A DNA stretch of 62,639 bases, from the NCBI GenBank assembly GCA_026706385.1, contig JAPOYV010000082.1, forward strand, positions 1-62,639, read 5' to 3'. The stretch is from Gammaproteobacteria bacterium. GTDB lineage: Bacteria > Pseudomonadota > Gammaproteobacteria > Pseudomonadales > Azotimanducaceae. Made by a program: the position numbers and the translations under genes. Within the stretch, counting starts at the first letter, position 1. Each line of letters opens with the position of its first letter. The notes beneath the pieces are model-generated. The model ran no database searches and was not told the origin of the DNA. It saw only the letters and a program-made list of their open reading frames with translations. This document shows, one piece after another, positions 46,105 to 54,471 of this stretch.

Positions 46105-47088
46105 ATGAACGTCCGTTACATCGCAGTCATTGCGCTTGCCGTTGTCGGGGCCGGTTGTGCAGCAGAGGAAACCGACCCTCTCGAGGAGGTTTCCGCCGAG
46201 CAGTTCGAAGCCTGGATGGAGCAGATCTCCAACTGGGGCCGCTGGGGCGCGGACGACGAACTCGGCACGCTCAACCTGGTCACGCCGGAGAAGAGCAAGG
46301 CGGCGGCCGCGCTGGTGCAGGAAGGCGTGACCGTGTCGATGGCGCATGACCTCAACACCGTGCAGGACGAGTTCAACGCCAACCCGTTCCAGCATGTTGT
46401 GACCACGGGCGAGTTCGGTGGACACCAGGTGGCCGGCGATGCTTACAGCGTCCAGTACCACGGCTTCGCCCATTCGCACATCGACGGCCTGCCGCACTTC
46501 GCCCACAAGGGCAAGCTCTACAACGGCTACGGCTTCGACACGATTCAGCCGACCGGGGCCACCAAGCTCGGCATTCACAACCTCAAGAACGGCATCATCA
46601 CCCGAGGCGTCCTGGTGGACATGGCCTGGTTCAAAGGCGTCGACTACCTGGAGCCGGGAACAGTCATCACGGTAGACGACTTCAAAGCCTGGGAAGAAAA
46701 GACCGGCATCACCGTGGGCAGCGGCGACGTCCTGCTCGTTCGGACGGGACGCTGGGTGCGCGTCAAAGAGAAGGGCGTGTGGAACTTCGTCATGGCCGCG
46801 GCGGGGATGCATGCCTCCGTGGCCCTGTGGCTGAAGGAGCGCGACGTCGCCCTGATCGGCTGCGACGGGGTCAGCGACGTGATGCCTTCGGGCGTCGAAG
46901 GCCTCGCCAACCCGCTGCACGAACTGGTGCTGGTCGGGTTGGGCATGCGCATTCTCGACAACCTGAACCTGGACGATGTCGCGGCCGCTGCGAAGAGCCG
47001 CGACCGCTGGGCGTTCATGTTCGTGGGTGCACCGCTGCGCGTGGTGGGCGGGACCGGGTCGCCGCTCAACCCGTTGGCGGTCTTCTAG
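46105..47088 (+). CDS. Exported cyclase-family (kynurenine formamidase-like) hydrolase
   Basis: 327 residues. Leader MNVRYIAVIALAVVGAGCAAEE ends in a cysteine that may be lipidated, although GAGC is not an ideal lipobox. The metal-binding motif of the cyclase family appears as HSHIDGLPHF; LVRTGRW and LLGCDGVSD-like IGCDGVSDVMPSG follow. These enzymes hydrolyse formylkynurenine or cyclic amides and esters. AGGTCATG gives a modest ribosome site; GGAGGAGG lies eight bases before the ATG. Divergent from the transporter. Confidence 0.85.
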   Translation: MNVRYIAVIALAVVGAGCAAEETDPLEEVSAEQFEAWMEQISNWGRWGADDELGTLNLVTPEKSKAAAALVQEGVTVSMAHDLNTVQDEFNANPFQHVVTTGEFGGHQVAGDAYSVQYHGFAHSHIDGLPHFAHKGKLYNGYGFDTIQPTGATKLGIHNLKNGIITRGVLVDMAWFKGVDYLEPGTVITVDDFKAWEEKTGITVGSGDVLLVRTGRWVRVKEKGVWNFVMAAAGMHASVALWLKERDVALIGCDGVSDVMPSGVEGLANPLHELVLVGLGMRILDNLNLDDVAAAAKSRDRWAFMFVGAPLRVVGGTGSPLNPLAVF

Positions 47089-47223
47089 GTCGCGGCTCCT
47101 GCTTGCTTTTGCGCCCGGCAACGAGACGTCGGGTGAAAAACTGACAAGAATCGTGGGCGTTGTCCTCTTCGTTTCCTGACGACAGGCGCTTACTTTTGGT
47201 GGGTATAGTCGTCGCTGCAGGGG

Positions 47224-47631
47224 ATGAAGACGGTGGGCATGACACACGTCGACGTGACGGTGATTAATCCGCGGGACTTGGCGCGCAGTTGGGTCGGACG
47301 CTTTCTTGTTGACACGGGCGCCTTCCATACGCTGGTGCCGAGGCGGCATCTCGAGGCGATCGGCATCAGGCCGGACAGACAGCGAACCTTCGAGATGGCC
47401 GACGGAACCCCCATCACGCTCGACATCGCTATCGCGCGGCTCGACTTCCTGGGTGAGTATGGCGCGGACGTTGTCGTGTTCGGCGAGGGCGACGTCGAAC
47501 CGCTGCTCGGCGTGACTGCGCTGGAGTCGGCCGGGATGGTGGTCGATCCGAGAACGCAGCAATTGAGACGGCTGCCGATACTTCCCCTCAAAGCAATCGT
47601 CTTCCCGGAACTCGCTGGGGTTGCCGCATGA
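47224..47631 (+). CDS. Retropepsin-like (clan AA) aspartic protease-fold protein
   Basis: 135 residues, one aspartic protease half: FLVDTGAFHTLVPRRHLEAIG has the D-T-G active-site loop, and VEPLLGVTALESAG is the typical hydrophobic-Gly second loop. Homodimerisation would build an active site. Small bacterial members are common and uncharacterised. ATG 47224 or ATG 47239 could be the start. TATAGT at 47204-47209 is a potential -10. Confidence 0.75.
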   Translation: MKTVGMTHVDVTVINPRDLARSWVGRFLVDTGAFHTLVPRRHLEAIGIRPDRQRTFEMADGTPITLDIAIARLDFLGEYGADVVVFGEGDVEPLLGVTALESAGMVVDPRTQQLRRLPILPLKAIVFPELAGVAA

Positions 47632-47708
47632 CCTTCGCGGTGGACGCTTGCGAATGTCACCGCGTTGAATCACAGTAGCCGACTTTTGCGAATGACGGAG
47701 CGATCTTC

Positions 47709-48704
47709 ATGAGGCTTGGGGTTCTGGCGGGCGCAGGTGCCGATTGGCGCGAGTCGCTCGAGAAGGTCCGCATTGCGGAGTCGCTCGGCTACGAACTGGT
47801 GGCCACCGGCGAGGCTTGGGGACCGTCCACCGTGCCGTGGATGACGCTCTTGGCGGCGCATACCGAGAAGATCCAGATCGGCACGTCCATCCTCAACGTC
47901 TACTCGCGCTCGCCGGGGGCGATCGCCCAGGAGTTCGCCGCCCTGGAGACGATCTCCGGCGGTCGCATGGTGTGTGGCTTGGGATCCTCCGGCCATCGCG
48001 TCATCGAGCATTTCCACGGCGTGCCGTTCAAGAAGCCCTTGCGCCGCATCCGGGAATACGTCGAGATCATCAATACGCTCATCAAGGGCGAGCGCCTCGA
48101 GTACGAAGGCGAACTCTTCTCACTGCAGCGTGGATTCCGCCTGGACTACGACCGCCCGCGCGACCACGTGCCGATCTACATCGCCGCCATCACGCCGAAG
48201 TCCATCGTGCAGACTGGCGAGATCGCCGACGGGATCTTTCCGATCCATTGGCCGAAAGGCCGCTTCGCCTCGTTGCGCCAAGCCTTGAGCGAAGCCTCCA
48301 CCGCAGCGGGGCGACCGGGGGATTCGGTGACGATCGCACCGTTTACCAACGTCTACGTCCAGGACGGCACGAACGACGAGGCGCTCTGGCAGGCCGCGCG
48401 GCAGCCGCTCTTCCACTACGTCAACCGCATGGGCGATTTCTACTGGAACATGCTCGCCGACAACGGCTTCGAACCGGAAGTCTCTGCGTCCAGGGAGGCG
48501 TGGCGCGCCCGCGATCGGGACGGTGCCATGGCGGCCATCTCCACGGACATGGTGCGCGAAATCCAGGTCATCGGCCCCATGGATTCGGTTGCCGAGCAGC
48601 TCGCCGAACGGGCGGATGCCGGTGCCGAACTGCAGATGGTGCAGATGCCGGGCGGCTCGGCTGCCGACGCCGGCAAACGCCTCGAGGCATTGCTCGGCGG
48701 CTAG
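47709..48704 (+). CDS. LLM-class flavin-dependent oxidoreductase
   Basis: 331 residues, luciferase-like (beta-alpha)8 barrel. MRLGVLAGAGADWRESLEKV, LGTSILNVYSRSPGAIAQEF-type segment (IGTSILNVYSRSPGAIAQEF) and GRMVCGLGSSGHRV are typical of F420- or FMN-dependent oxidoreductases such as methylene-H4MPT reductase-like proteins. Nothing in the window tells which flavin is used. Substrate unknown. Confidence 0.87.
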   Translation: MRLGVLAGAGADWRESLEKVRIAESLGYELVATGEAWGPSTVPWMTLLAAHTEKIQIGTSILNVYSRSPGAIAQEFAALETISGGRMVCGLGSSGHRVIEHFHGVPFKKPLRRIREYVEIINTLIKGERLEYEGELFSLQRGFRLDYDRPRDHVPIYIAAITPKSIVQTGEIADGIFPIHWPKGRFASLRQALSEASTAAGRPGDSVTIAPFTNVYVQDGTNDEALWQAARQPLFHYVNRMGDFYWNMLADNGFEPEVSASREAWRARDRDGAMAAISTDMVREIQVIGPMDSVAEQLAERADAGAELQMVQMPGGSAADAGKRLEALLGG

Positions 48705-48797
48705 CTGAGCTAGATTGGCGCCCGGCCATCGAGGCGCGCCATGGGGACGTGGCAGTCCGCGCACGAAGCTGCGCGGCCGTGCGTCTTGGACGCTTGT

Positions 48798-49091
48798 TCA
48801 GCGTCGTTCGGGGCCGTAGTGGAAGCGACACGACACGATGGTGATGACGCCTCCATCGACGGAGTACACCAGCCTATTGGCCTTGTCGATTCGCCTTGAC
48901 CAGTAGCCTGCCAGATTGGCTCGAAGTGCCTCCAGCTTACCGATTCCCTCGAACGGTGTCCGCGTGGTGGCCTCGATGAGGCTGTTGATGCGCCGCAGAG
49001 TCTTTCGATCCTCGCGTTGCCACCGCAGGTAGTCCTCCCACGCGGCTTCGGTCCAGGCCAACAGCGCGGTGCCGCCTCCGTTGTTGGCCAT
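48798..49091 (-). CDS. yoeB: Txe/YoeB-family mRNA endoribonuclease toxin
   Basis: 97 residues. ALLAWTEAAWEDYLRWQ at the start, then YWSRRIDKANRLVYSV (catalytic Arg region) and the C-terminal SCRFHYG with the His-Tyr pair of YoeB. YoeB cleaves mRNA at the ribosomal A site. It follows the antitoxin gene by six bases. Confidence 0.92.
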   Translation of the reverse strand: MANNGGGTALLAWTEAAWEDYLRWQREDRKTLRRINSLIEATTRTPFEGIGKLEALRANLAGYWSRRIDKANRLVYSVDGGVITIVSCRFHYGPERR

Positions 49092-49097
49092 GGATGA

Positions 49098-49379
49098 TCA
49101 GGCGCTTTTCGGCCGTGGCGAGCGGCCGTCCTCAAGCAAGGCGCGCTTGACGATCCGGCCTTCCCGGTGCTGTTTGATGGACTCTGCCAAGTGCGCTGCA
49201 TTGGCGGGCACTCCCAGCAGGTGGACGGTCTCCATCAAGCTAGAGTAATGGTCGAGCGACATCACGACGGCATCGTCAGCATCTCGGCGCGTGATGATCG
49301 TCACGTCCGAGTCACTGGCGACGCGGTCGATGACCGACTTGAGCCGACGACGAGCTTCAGTGAAAGAGACGACTTGCAT
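49098..49379 (-). CDS. yefM: YefM/Phd-family antitoxin
   Basis: 93 residues. N-terminal DNA-binding fold MQVVSFTEARRRLKSVIDRV with ITRRDADDAVVMSLDHYSSL, then a disordered toxin-binding tail. Neutralises YoeB and represses the operon with it. A palindromic operator containing TGTACA lies 50-75 bp upstream. Confidence 0.92.
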   Translation of the reverse strand: MQVVSFTEARRRLKSVIDRVASDSDVTIITRRDADDAVVMSLDHYSSLMETVHLLGVPANAAHLAESIKQHREGRIVKRALLEDGRSPRPKSA

Positions 49380-49427
49380 GTGTGTGACACCTAGTCCGGA
49401 CTCTTGCAGAGCTTAAGCCGAGACCAA

Positions 49428-49455
49428 CTACATGTACAGCTAATTGTGCATGTAG
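49428..49455. promoter_or_regulatory. yefM-yoeB operator palindrome
   Basis: CTACATG (49428-49434) and CATGTAG (49449-49455) are perfect inverted arms 14 bp apart. TGTACA, the core of the E. coli YefM-YoeB operator, is at 49433-49438. The site is 49 bp upstream of the yefM ATG. Confidence 0.65.
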
Positions 49456-49468
49456 TGCGCGGTTGCGC

Positions 49469-50488
49469 TCAAGTCTCCTTGCGCGGATCGAAGGCGTCCC
49501 GGACGGCCTCGCCCGTGAAGATCAGCAGCGTCAGCATCACGGCCAGCGTGAAGAAGGTGGTCAGTCCGAGCCACGGTGCGTGGATGTTGGTGCGGCCCTG
49601 AGCCAAAAGCCGCCCGAGGGAGGGTGAGTCCGTTGGCAGACCGAAGCCGAGGAAGTCCAGCGAGGTGAGCAGCGTAATCGATCCCGTCAGGATGAACGGC
49701 AGGAACGTGATCGTCGCGACCATGGCGTTCGGCAGGACGTGGCGGACCATGATCGCGGCGTTGGGCACCCCCAACGCCCGTGCGGCGGTGACGAATGGCA
49801 GGGTCCGGGCGCGCAGGAACTCCGCGCGCACCACGCCCACCAGCGACATCCAGCTAAACGCCACCAGGATGCCGAGCAGCCAGAAGACGTTGGACTCGAC
49901 CACGCTCGCCAGGATGATGAGGATGAACAGCATCGGCAGGCCGGCCCAGATCTCGACCAGGCGCTGGCCGAAGAGGTCGATCTTGCCGCCGAAGTAGCCC
50001 TGCAGGCCGCCGACGAGCACGCCGATGACGGAACTCGCCAGCGTCAGCACGATGGCGAACAGGAACGACAACCGCGTGCCGTAGAGGAGCGCGGCCAGGA
50101 CGTCCTTGCCGTAGTTGTCGGTGCCGAAGAGGTGCTGGCGGGAAGGCGCGTGGGGTGTCGGCCCCGGGATGTCGTAGTCGATGGTGTCGTGGCTGAACGG
50201 GATCGGCGGCCAGACCATCCAACCCCCGGCGGCCTCGATCAGGTGCGCCACCTCGGCCTCGCGGTAGTCGGCTTCGACCTCGAAAACGCCGCCGAACTCA
50301 ACCTCGGCGTAGCGCTTGAAGATGGGGAAGTACAGTTGTCCATCGTAGGCGACCACGAGCGGCTTGTCGTTGGCGATGAACTCCGCGAACAGGCTGAGCG
50401 TGAACAAGGCGGCGAACAGGACCAGGGAATAGAACCCGCGGCCGTTGCGGCGGAAGTTCAGTAAGCGCCGGCGGGTGACGGGGCTCAT
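49469..50488 (-). CDS. yejE: Peptide ABC transporter permease, YejE type
   Basis: 339 residues with about six transmembrane helices. The periplasmic insert (FKRYAEVEFGGVFEVEADYR, PPIPFSHDTIDYDIPGPTPH, LFGTDNYGKDVLA) is typical of YejE. The ABC-contact EAA loop reads TAARALGVPNAAIMVRHVLP. Imports peptides, in E. coli microcin C. The ATG overlaps the yejB stop by four bases. Confidence 0.9.
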   Translation of the reverse strand: MSPVTRRRLLNFRRNGRGFYSLVLFAALFTLSLFAEFIANDKPLVVAYDGQLYFPIFKRYAEVEFGGVFEVEADYREAEVAHLIEAAGGWMVWPPIPFSHDTIDYDIPGPTPHAPSRQHLFGTDNYGKDVLAALLYGTRLSFLFAIVLTLASSVIGVLVGGLQGYFGGKIDLFGQRLVEIWAGLPMLFILIILASVVESNVFWLLGILVAFSWMSLVGVVRAEFLRARTLPFVTAARALGVPNAAIMVRHVLPNAMVATITFLPFILTGSITLLTSLDFLGFGLPTDSPSLGRLLAQGRTNIHAPWLGLTTFFTLAVMLTLLIFTGEAVRDAFDPRKET

Positions 50489-51603
50489 GCGGTCCGGCTT
50501 TCGAAGTCGATCCGGGGATCGACCAGGGTGTAGACGATGTCGGTGATCAACTGGGCGACTAGCCCTAAGAGCGTGAACACGAAAAGCGTGCCGAATACGA
50601 CCGGGTAGTCGCGCGTCAGCACGGCCTCGAAGCCGAGCAGGCCGATGCCGTGCAGGGAGAAGATCACTTCGATCAGGACCGCGCCCGTGAACAGGATGCC
50701 GAGCAGCGCGGCGGGGAATCCGCTGATGATGATCAGCATGGCGTTGCGGAAGACGTGGCCGTAGAGCACGCGCACCGGACGCAAGCCCTTCGCCCGCGCC
50801 GTCATTACGTACTGCTTATTGATCTCGTCGAGAAACGAATTCTTGGCGAGCAGCGTCAGCGTCGCGAAGCTGCCCACCGCCATGGCGGTGACCGGCATGG
50901 CGAGATGCTCGATCCGATCGAGGATCTGCCCGCCGAGTCCGAGTTCCGCGTGGTTCTCCGAGACCAGTCCGCGCAGCGGGAACCAGTCGAAGTACTCGCC
51001 GCCGCAGAAGAGGACGACTAGGAGCATGGCGAGCACGAACGCGGGGATCGCGTAGCCGACGAGGATGACGAGGCTCGTCAGGACGTCGAAGCGGCTACCG
51101 TCGCGGACCGCCTTGCCGATGCCCAAGGGGAGCGAGATCAGGTAGACGATCAGTAGCGTCGCGCCACCGAGGGACAGCGACACAGGGAGCCGGTCGATCA
51201 CCAGGTCGACCACCGGCACGTCCTGGTAGAAGCTCTCGCCGAAATCGAACGTGAAATAGTCGCCGAGCATCTTGAGGAAGCGCTCGTGGGCGGGCTTGTC
51301 GAAGCCGAACTGCCGCTCGATCTCCGCCAGGAGGTCGGGGTCGATGCCGCGGGAGAACTCGTAGCTGCTGCGTGCGCCCGGGTCCGTATCGACGGGGCCG
51401 CCGGCGCCGCCGATGGTTTGGGTGACGGCCACGCCTTCGCCGGTGACGCGGGCGATCGCCTGGTCCACGGGACCTCCGGGGGCGACCTGCACGATCGCGA
51501 AGTTGATCAGCATGATGCCGATCAAGGTCGGGAAGATGAGCAGGATGCGGCGGGCGATGTACGAGCCGGTGAGCCAGCCGAAAAAGCTCCGGAGCGCTTC
51601 CAT
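50485..51603 (-). CDS. yejB: Peptide ABC transporter permease, YejB type
   Basis: 372 residues: RRILLIFPTLIGIMLINFAIV-type first helix followed by a large periplasmic loop (QTIGGAGGPVDTDPGARSSY, FGFDKPAHERFLKMLGDYF) as in YejB, then five helices. EAA loop: MTARAKGLRPVRVLYGHVFR. The ATG is 10 bp after the solute-binding gene. Confidence 0.92.
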   Translation of the reverse strand: MEALRSFFGWLTGSYIARRILLIFPTLIGIMLINFAIVQVAPGGPVDQAIARVTGEGVAVTQTIGGAGGPVDTDPGARSSYEFSRGIDPDLLAEIERQFGFDKPAHERFLKMLGDYFTFDFGESFYQDVPVVDLVIDRLPVSLSLGGATLLIVYLISLPLGIGKAVRDGSRFDVLTSLVILVGYAIPAFVLAMLLVVLFCGGEYFDWFPLRGLVSENHAELGLGGQILDRIEHLAMPVTAMAVGSFATLTLLAKNSFLDEINKQYVMTARAKGLRPVRVLYGHVFRNAMLIIISGFPAALLGILFTGAVLIEVIFSLHGIGLLGFEAVLTRDYPVVFGTLFVFTLLGLVAQLITDIVYTLVDPRIDFESRTA

Positions 51604-51613
51604 GGTCGGGGTG

Positions 51614-53527
51614 CTAGCCGCCCTTCAACGCCGCCATTCCCGCATCGACCCGGGCGCTCTTGGCCTCGTCGATCCACCAGAGCCTGGGGAAACCGGTCCA
51701 GTTCATGTGCGGCAGACCCAGCGGCGGGTGCCCGAACCGGTCCCAGTAGACTAGGTGGCGGCCGCGCGGATGGCCGTCGGGAATCATGTAGAAGCTCCAC
51801 AGCAACACGCGATCCAAGGCACGCCCCGCCGTGTTCATTTCCGCTTCGGTCCTCGCCTGGGTGACCTTCTCGACCAAGGCGTCGACCACCGGGTTCTTGA
51901 TCCCGGCGTAGTTCGTCATGTTCGGCAGGTCCGCGTACCGGGACGTGAACTGGCTGCGCATGCGCGCCGGGAACGGAATCCTGAACGTGTAGAACTTGCG
52001 CACGGTCACGTCGTAGTCGTAGCTGCGCAGGCGGTTGACCATCAGGTTGCTCTCGATCTTGCGCAACGGTGCGTGGATGCCGAGCCGTTTGAGATTGTCG
52101 ACGAACGGCACCAGCATGCGTTCGTGGTCGCCGTAGGTGACCACGAACTCGAAGCGCAGCGGCTGGCCCGTGTCCTCGTTGACGCGCTCGAAGTCGTTGA
52201 CGATCCAGCCGGCTTCCCGAAGCAGCCCGTCCGCCGCGAGCAAGGTTTCGCGGTTGCGCCCGTACGTCGGGTTCCGGGGCAGCGGAACCGGATGCGTGAA
52301 CACGCGTGCGGGCAGTTGGTCGCGATACGGCGCGAGGAGTTCGATCTCGGCCTCGGACGGCTTACCCTTGGCCTGCAGGCCGGAGCGCATGAAGAACGAG
52401 TTGTTCCGTTCCATGCCGTCGTGCCAATAGACCCGGTTCGCCCACTCGAAGTTGTACGCCAGCGTCAGGGCTTCCCGGACGCGGATGTCCTGGAACAAGG
52501 GCTTGCGCGTATTGAAGACGACGGCCCAATGCATGCCGTAGGACTGGCCCATGGTGTACGTCTCCTTCTTGAACAGGCCCTCGTTGAAGGCGTCGAAATC
52601 ATAGGCGGTCGCGAAGAAGCTCTCGTTCTGGTCCCGGTAGTAGTCGAGCACGCCGGCTCGCAGCGCCTGCAGCATGACGCTCGTGTCGAAGAAATAGAGC
52701 GCCTCGATACGGTCGAAGTTGAAATGGCCGACGTTGACGTTGAGGTCCCGGCCCCAGTAGTCAACCACCCGCTCGAGGGCGACCTTGTGTCCCGGGTCGG
52801 CCTGCGCGATCCGGTACGGACCGTTTCCGAGGGGCGGTTCGAGGGTTGTGGCCTCGAAATCGCGCTCCGCCCAGTAGTGTTTCGGCAGCGGCGTGAATCC
52901 GCCGGTTTGGATGACGAGGTGCGGCGTCTTCTCGATGGACTCGCGGAAATGGAAGGTGAACGACCGCGGCCCGTTGATTTCCAGGCGCACGATGTCGCTG
53001 TAGCTGCTCTTCCAGCTCGCGCCGCCGCGCGTCTTGATCGTGTCGAATGTCCACTGGACGTCGGCGACCGTAACGGGCGTGCCGTCGTGCCAATAGGCGT
53101 TGTCGCGCAAAGTGTAGGCAACGGAGCTCAAGTCGTCGGCGACCTCCACGGTTTGCGCGAGCTTTCCGTAGTAGGACGCCAACTCGTCCTCCGACTGCTC
53201 GAGGAGTGGGTCGTAGAGCAGTCCGCCCAGTCTCGGGTCGAGATACACGGCAAGGATGCCCTTGTCGATGAAGGCATGCAGGTTGTTGAAGGTGCCGATC
53301 ATGGGCATCCGCGCCACGCCCCCCTTCGGTGCGTCGGGGTTCGCGTAGTCGAAGTGGGCCATGTCCTTCGGGTACTTCAGGTCGCCGAAATAGGAAAAGC
53401 CGTGCTTGGGTTCTCCGGCCGACACGACAGGGGCGACGTTAGTCGCGGCGAGCGTCGCTAAGAGGGCCCACCAAAGCGCAGTACGGTCTCTTTGCCCTTC
53501 CGAGCTTGACCGGTCTCCTGTGCACAT
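51614..53527 (-). CDS. yejA: Extracellular solute-binding protein family 5, YejA type
   Basis: 637 residues from ATG 53527. Signal peptide RTALWWALLATLAATNVAPV with cleavage after VVSA. Then KHGFSYFGDLKYPKDMAHFD, NPDAPKGGVARMPMIGTFNN and LYDPLLEQSEDELASYYGKL, all hallmarks of YejA. Periplasmic peptide binding for YejBE. ATG 53554 or 53581 would lengthen the leader. Operon yejA-yejB-yejE; yejF, the ATPase, is missing. Confidence 0.9.
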   Translation of the reverse strand: MCTGDRSSSEGQRDRTALWWALLATLAATNVAPVVSAGEPKHGFSYFGDLKYPKDMAHFDYANPDAPKGGVARMPMIGTFNNLHAFIDKGILAVYLDPRLGGLLYDPLLEQSEDELASYYGKLAQTVEVADDLSSVAYTLRDNAYWHDGTPVTVADVQWTFDTIKTRGGASWKSSYSDIVRLEINGPRSFTFHFRESIEKTPHLVIQTGGFTPLPKHYWAERDFEATTLEPPLGNGPYRIAQADPGHKVALERVVDYWGRDLNVNVGHFNFDRIEALYFFDTSVMLQALRAGVLDYYRDQNESFFATAYDFDAFNEGLFKKETYTMGQSYGMHWAVVFNTRKPLFQDIRVREALTLAYNFEWANRVYWHDGMERNNSFFMRSGLQAKGKPSEAEIELLAPYRDQLPARVFTHPVPLPRNPTYGRNRETLLAADGLLREAGWIVNDFERVNEDTGQPLRFEFVVTYGDHERMLVPFVDNLKRLGIHAPLRKIESNLMVNRLRSYDYDVTVRKFYTFRIPFPARMRSQFTSRYADLPNMTNYAGIKNPVVDALVEKVTQARTEAEMNTAGRALDRVLLWSFYMIPDGHPRGRHLVYWDRFGHPPLGLPHMNWTGFPRLWWIDEAKSARVDAGMAALKGG

Positions 53528-53588
53528 GCTAAGCCCGGCATCGAGTCCGCCCATCAGAGAACCAGTGAGACCGAAAGCCACATTTCAA

Positions 53589-54365
53589 GTGGATGTTACA
53601 CAAGAGCAGATCGTGAGCTTTCGTGCCAACGGGTATCTCTGCATTGAACGCATCACCACGGACGAGGAAGTCGCCTGGCTCAAGGGGATCTACGATCAGC
53701 TATTCGCTGAACGCGCCGGCGAGAAAGAGGGCCTGTATTACGACCTGGCAGCGCCACGGGCACACAAGGGACGTGAACTGCTCCCGCAAGTTCTTGGCCC
53801 GGACTTTAGGTTTCCCGAGCTCCGCGAGAGCCAGTACTACCGAAACGCCCTCAAGCTCGGTACCCGACTGCTTGGGGTCGACGAAAAGGTCACCGCGGGC
53901 GGACACATGATTTTCAAGCCCGCGCGATACGGGGCCGAAACGCCTTGGCATCAGGACGAGGCCTACTGGAATCCAGATGTCCATCTGCAGAGCTTGAGCG
54001 TCTGGATGCCTTTGGACGCAGCCACGGTCGAGAGTGGTTGCATGCAGTTCATTCCGGGCTCACACGAGGAGGAAGTTCGTTGGCACCGCCACATCGACAA
54101 CAACCCGTTGATCCACGGATTGGTGACCGACGACGTCGATCCGGCGGCGGCCGTTGCCTGTCCTCTTCCCCCGGGGGGCGCGACCTTCCACCACAGTCGA
54201 ACCTTGCACTACACGGCACCGAATACGACGGCGAATCCTCGGCGGGCGTACATCCTTGTCTGCTCCGGGCCAACGCGGCAACGGGCTGAACCAGCCCACC
54301 GTCCGTGGCAAGCCGACGAGCGGGAAGCGCTGGCCAAGGCCAACATCGACGTGGAAGTCTTCTGA
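53589..54365 (+). CDS. PhyH-family dioxygenase
   Basis: 258 residues from the GTG at 53589, which opens with the family start VTQEQIVSFRANGYLCIER. ATG 53526 would add 21 residues and overlap the divergent yejA start. Triad: H121-x-D123 (TPWHQDEAYW) and H207 (SRTLHYTAPN), then NPRRAYILV. The motif ESGCMQFIPGSH is intact. Fifth PhyH gene of the window; substrate unknown. Confidence 0.87.
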   Translation: MDVTQEQIVSFRANGYLCIERITTDEEVAWLKGIYDQLFAERAGEKEGLYYDLAAPRAHKGRELLPQVLGPDFRFPELRESQYYRNALKLGTRLLGVDEKVTAGGHMIFKPARYGAETPWHQDEAYWNPDVHLQSLSVWMPLDAATVESGCMQFIPGSHEEEVRWHRHIDNNPLIHGLVTDDVDPAAAVACPLPPGGATFHHSRTLHYTAPNTTANPRRAYILVCSGPTRQRAEPAHRPWQADEREALAKANIDVEVF

Positions 54366-54471
54366 TCCGCTAGTTTCGGGTGATCTTCGCTTGGCTCCCG
54401 GACGCCATTCGTTGATCGGTCGTTGAGGCGTTCCTTATGATCGGGCGTCCTCAAAAAAGAGACGAGTAGCC

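Noticed and set aside
51755-53461. 568-codon plus-strand frame opposite yejA
   Set aside because: Antisense shadow; the minus strand encodes a complete YejA with signal peptide.
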